DNA from: Phaeobacter sp. B1627
Lineage (GTDB): Bacteria > Pseudomonadota > Alphaproteobacteria > Rhodobacterales > Rhodobacteraceae
Length of the DNA stretch: 45,186 nt
Direction: 5' to 3'
Assembly: GCF_006265095.1 (NCBI RefSeq)
Contig: NZ_VCNK01000037.1
Coordinates: forward strand, 1-45,186
Every line of letters starts with the position of its first letter. Position 1 is the stretch's first letter. Made by a program: the position numbers and the translations under genes. Positions 43,893 through 45,186 of the stretch are shown one piece after another. The notes under the pieces were generated by a model. The model saw only the letters and a list, made by a program, of their open reading frames with translations. It searched no databases and was not told where the DNA came from.

Positions 43893-43906
43893 TTTTTGAT
43901 CAAAAA
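43893..43906. promoter_or_regulatory. 14-bp palindrome beside a -35 box upstream of the aminotransferase
   Basis: TTTTTGATCAAAAA is a perfect palindrome. On the minus strand it is directly upstream of TTGACT (43884-43889), a good -35 box, about 68 bases before the start codon. The position fits an activator or repressor site. The protein that binds is unknown. Confidence 0.45.
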
Positions 43907-44044
43907 GCGCTTTGTTCAGTGGAGGCAAAGCTATGAACTGCAGCGCGGACGGGAGGTGAAGAGGGTGGGGGGGGGCATGCAAACAGTCGCCTGTTGACGG
44001 GTTTCATTCAGTTTGATGCCTGCTGAAATTTTTATCATATATTT

Positions 44045-44482
44045 TCAGAAGGTTATTAGGTCTGGATTCCAGCAAGTTTGATACCATTCGAAAGATACCG
44101 CTACATTTTCCGGGTGCAGCACATAGTCTCTTCGAAAAAATTCAATGATTTCAATAAAGGGCTTGTGATAGGTGGTCGGCTTTTCCCGCCCACCGTAGGT
44201 TGCATCGATCATCACGGTCTTCTCTTCGGTATGCTCGGCCGCCAGTTCCGCCATCATCCGGGCGAAGACACCCTTGTCGCTCCACCGCTTCCAACGATTG
44301 TAGAGTGTCTTGTGCGGCCCGAAGGCGGCGGGCGCATCACGCCACCTTAAGCCATTACGATTTATGACGATAATCCCGCTCAACACCCGCCGATCATCGA
44401 GGCGGGGCTTGCCGTGGGACTTCGGAAAGAAGGGCTCGAGGCGCGCCATCTACGCATCTGTCAGCCAGAAAAGATCAGACAT
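44045..44482 (-). pseudogene. Truncated IS5-type transposase fused to unrelated sequence
   Basis: From the ATG at 44482 the frame reads MSDLFWLTDA, then a TAG where relatives have Gln, then MARLEPFFPKSHGKPRLDDR, GLRWRDAP and HKTLYNRWKRWSDKGVFARM up to MIDATY. Those are the N-terminal and first-Asp parts of an IS5-type two-frame transposase. After MIDATY (about 44197) similarity stops; the last 49 residues come from AT-rich sequence unlike any transposase. So the copy is truncated by a junction and also carries a nonsense mutation. A GGGTCCTGACCC palindrome at 44538-44549 is probably near the element's right end. Confidence 0.7.
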
Positions 44483-44598
44483 GTTCACCGCTCCATTTGC
44501 GAAGCCGTGAATCGCGCGCCTACGCGGGAATCAATGGGTCCTGACCCTAGCCCGAACGGAGAACGCAGTCGCAGCGGTGCGCCGCATCAAGCGTACCT

Positions 44599-44964
44599 GT
44601 GAGCGCTACGGCATCTTTGACCGTTTTCCCCAAGCCTACGGCACAGGTTCAGCCGTATTACTCAGTGCTTGGCCCGGACCTCACCGTTCAGTTCCTACTC
44701 GAATTCGGAGGGGCTGAACTGTTCATACCGCAAAATCCGAAGGGCAAGTCGCGGGTGGAAAAGTTGGTAGGAGCAGAAAACACGAAAGCACTGGCAGACA
44801 TGTCGCATCTCCTTCAGCGGCGAGTTCCGCTCGCAAACCCTTGGATTGCAGCCTTTCTTTACTGGCAGGGGATGCCTGTAAGCGAAATTGCGCGCCCCAT
44901 TCGCCGAACTGAGAGAACCGTCCGTTTGTCCCTCGCACACAATCACGAACGGAATTTAGCTTGA
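44599..44964 (+). CDS. Small helix-turn-helix protein, unknown function
   Basis: A 121-aa protein from a GTG. Central motif FLLEFGGAELFIPQNPKGKS with VEKLVG, then a C-terminal helix-turn-helix-like part PVSEIARPIRRTERTVRLSL. The pattern recalls Mor-type or other small DNA-binding proteins of mobile elements, which would suit its place between a dead IS and a tRNA-Gly, but I cannot assign the family with certainty. No ribosome site is clear. Confidence 0.5.
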   Translation: MSATASLTVFPKPTAQVQPYYSVLGPDLTVQFLLEFGGAELFIPQNPKGKSRVEKLVGAENTKALADMSHLLQRRVPLANPWIAAFLYWQGMPVSEIARPIRRTERTVRLSLAHNHERNLA

Positions 44965-45162
44965 AGGATTTGGGGCGAAGTGCAGGCGGTGGGGCCTCCC
45001 AGTCCGGCAAGCCGGAAACCCCAGATGGCGCTCCGATCTTAAGTCTGCACTTAAGACCGTGCTACGGCCGGGAGAATATTACCGCGTCACGCCTGCTGAA
45101 ACGGCGGTATCAGGCTGAATGATTACTAACACCTGTGACGCGGCTGGTTTGGGAGGACCGAC
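44965..45162. other. Spacer before tRNA-Gly, no gene seen
   Basis: About 200 bases. It contains two CTTAAG palindromes six bases apart (near 45038-45055) and a GGGCCTCCCAGTCCGG block. No coding frame is convincing. Confidence 0.4.
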
Positions 45163-45186
45163 TGGAGCGGGCGAGGCGATTCGAAC
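45163..45186 (-). tRNA. 3' end of a probable tRNA-Gly (cut by window edge)
   Basis: On the minus strand the last bases read GTTCGAATCGCCT, then CGCCCGC, T and CCA: the T-loop with the 3' side of its stem, the 3' side of the acceptor stem, the discriminator base and an encoded CCA. A U discriminator with a GCGGGCG acceptor stem is typical of tRNA-Gly. The anticodon lies outside the window. Confidence 0.75.

Overview
The window is a chromosomal stretch of a GC-rich alphaproteobacterium, most likely of the Roseobacter/Rhodobacteraceae group. The evidence is a thiCOSGEFD operon behind a TPP riboswitch, the gene order hisB-hisH-hisA-hisF-hisE, the pxpBCA order, and small families (DUF2478, DUF6525, DUF2147, a stand-alone Lrp/AsnC ligand domain) that I associate with this group. 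No plasmid or phage replication genes are visible. The genus cannot be fixed from the sequence alone.

Left part (1-15 kb): a truncated secreted-protein start and a divergent CueR-type copper sensor; a PHP-family phosphoesterase; a 554-aa winged-helix/TolB-like/TPR regulator ending in a strong hairpin; and tRNA-Gln. Two probable metal-uptake operons follow, head to head around an Rrf2-type regulator. The leftward one encodes a His-rich ZrgA-like DUF2796 protein, an ABC ATPase, an FtsX-type permease, a small ORF and a DUF3299 protein. The rightward one encodes a DUF6525 protein, a complete nickel/peptide-type ABC importer with overlapping start and stop codons, and a DMT exporter. The regulator's promoter region carries two copies of a 17-bp palindrome.

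Middle (15-30 kb): a five-gene sugar cluster with two glycosyltransferases, an SDR, a DegT-fold enzyme and Gmd. The DegT-fold enzyme has His in place of the PLP lysine, which points to a ColD-type 3-dehydratase and hence to a GDP-3,6-dideoxyhexose. Next come the 5-oxoprolinase genes pxpBCA and, convergent to them, the complete thiamine operon. A DUF2478 gene follows.

Right part (30-45 kb): a decayed island lies on the 3' side of tRNA-Tyr. It holds a tyrosine-recombinase fragment, a frameshifted AlpA-like regulator, a LysR gene, an IS1182-like transposase fragment and a dead IS5-family copy. Beyond it are rlmB, a zinc-ribbon protein, a YHS protein, a CoA-binding protein, the his genes interleaved with small unrelated genes, a class III aminotransferase, a second dead IS5-type transposase and the end of a tRNA-Gly.

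Two patterns recur across gene boundaries. The first is short tandem duplications (6-27 bp units, different in every place) in spacers and at gene ends, in two cases copying the gene's own stop codon. The second is a dispersed double-hairpin repeat (two full copies, one variant). These, the probable dideoxysugar branch and the paired metal-uptake operons are the parts most worth a second look.
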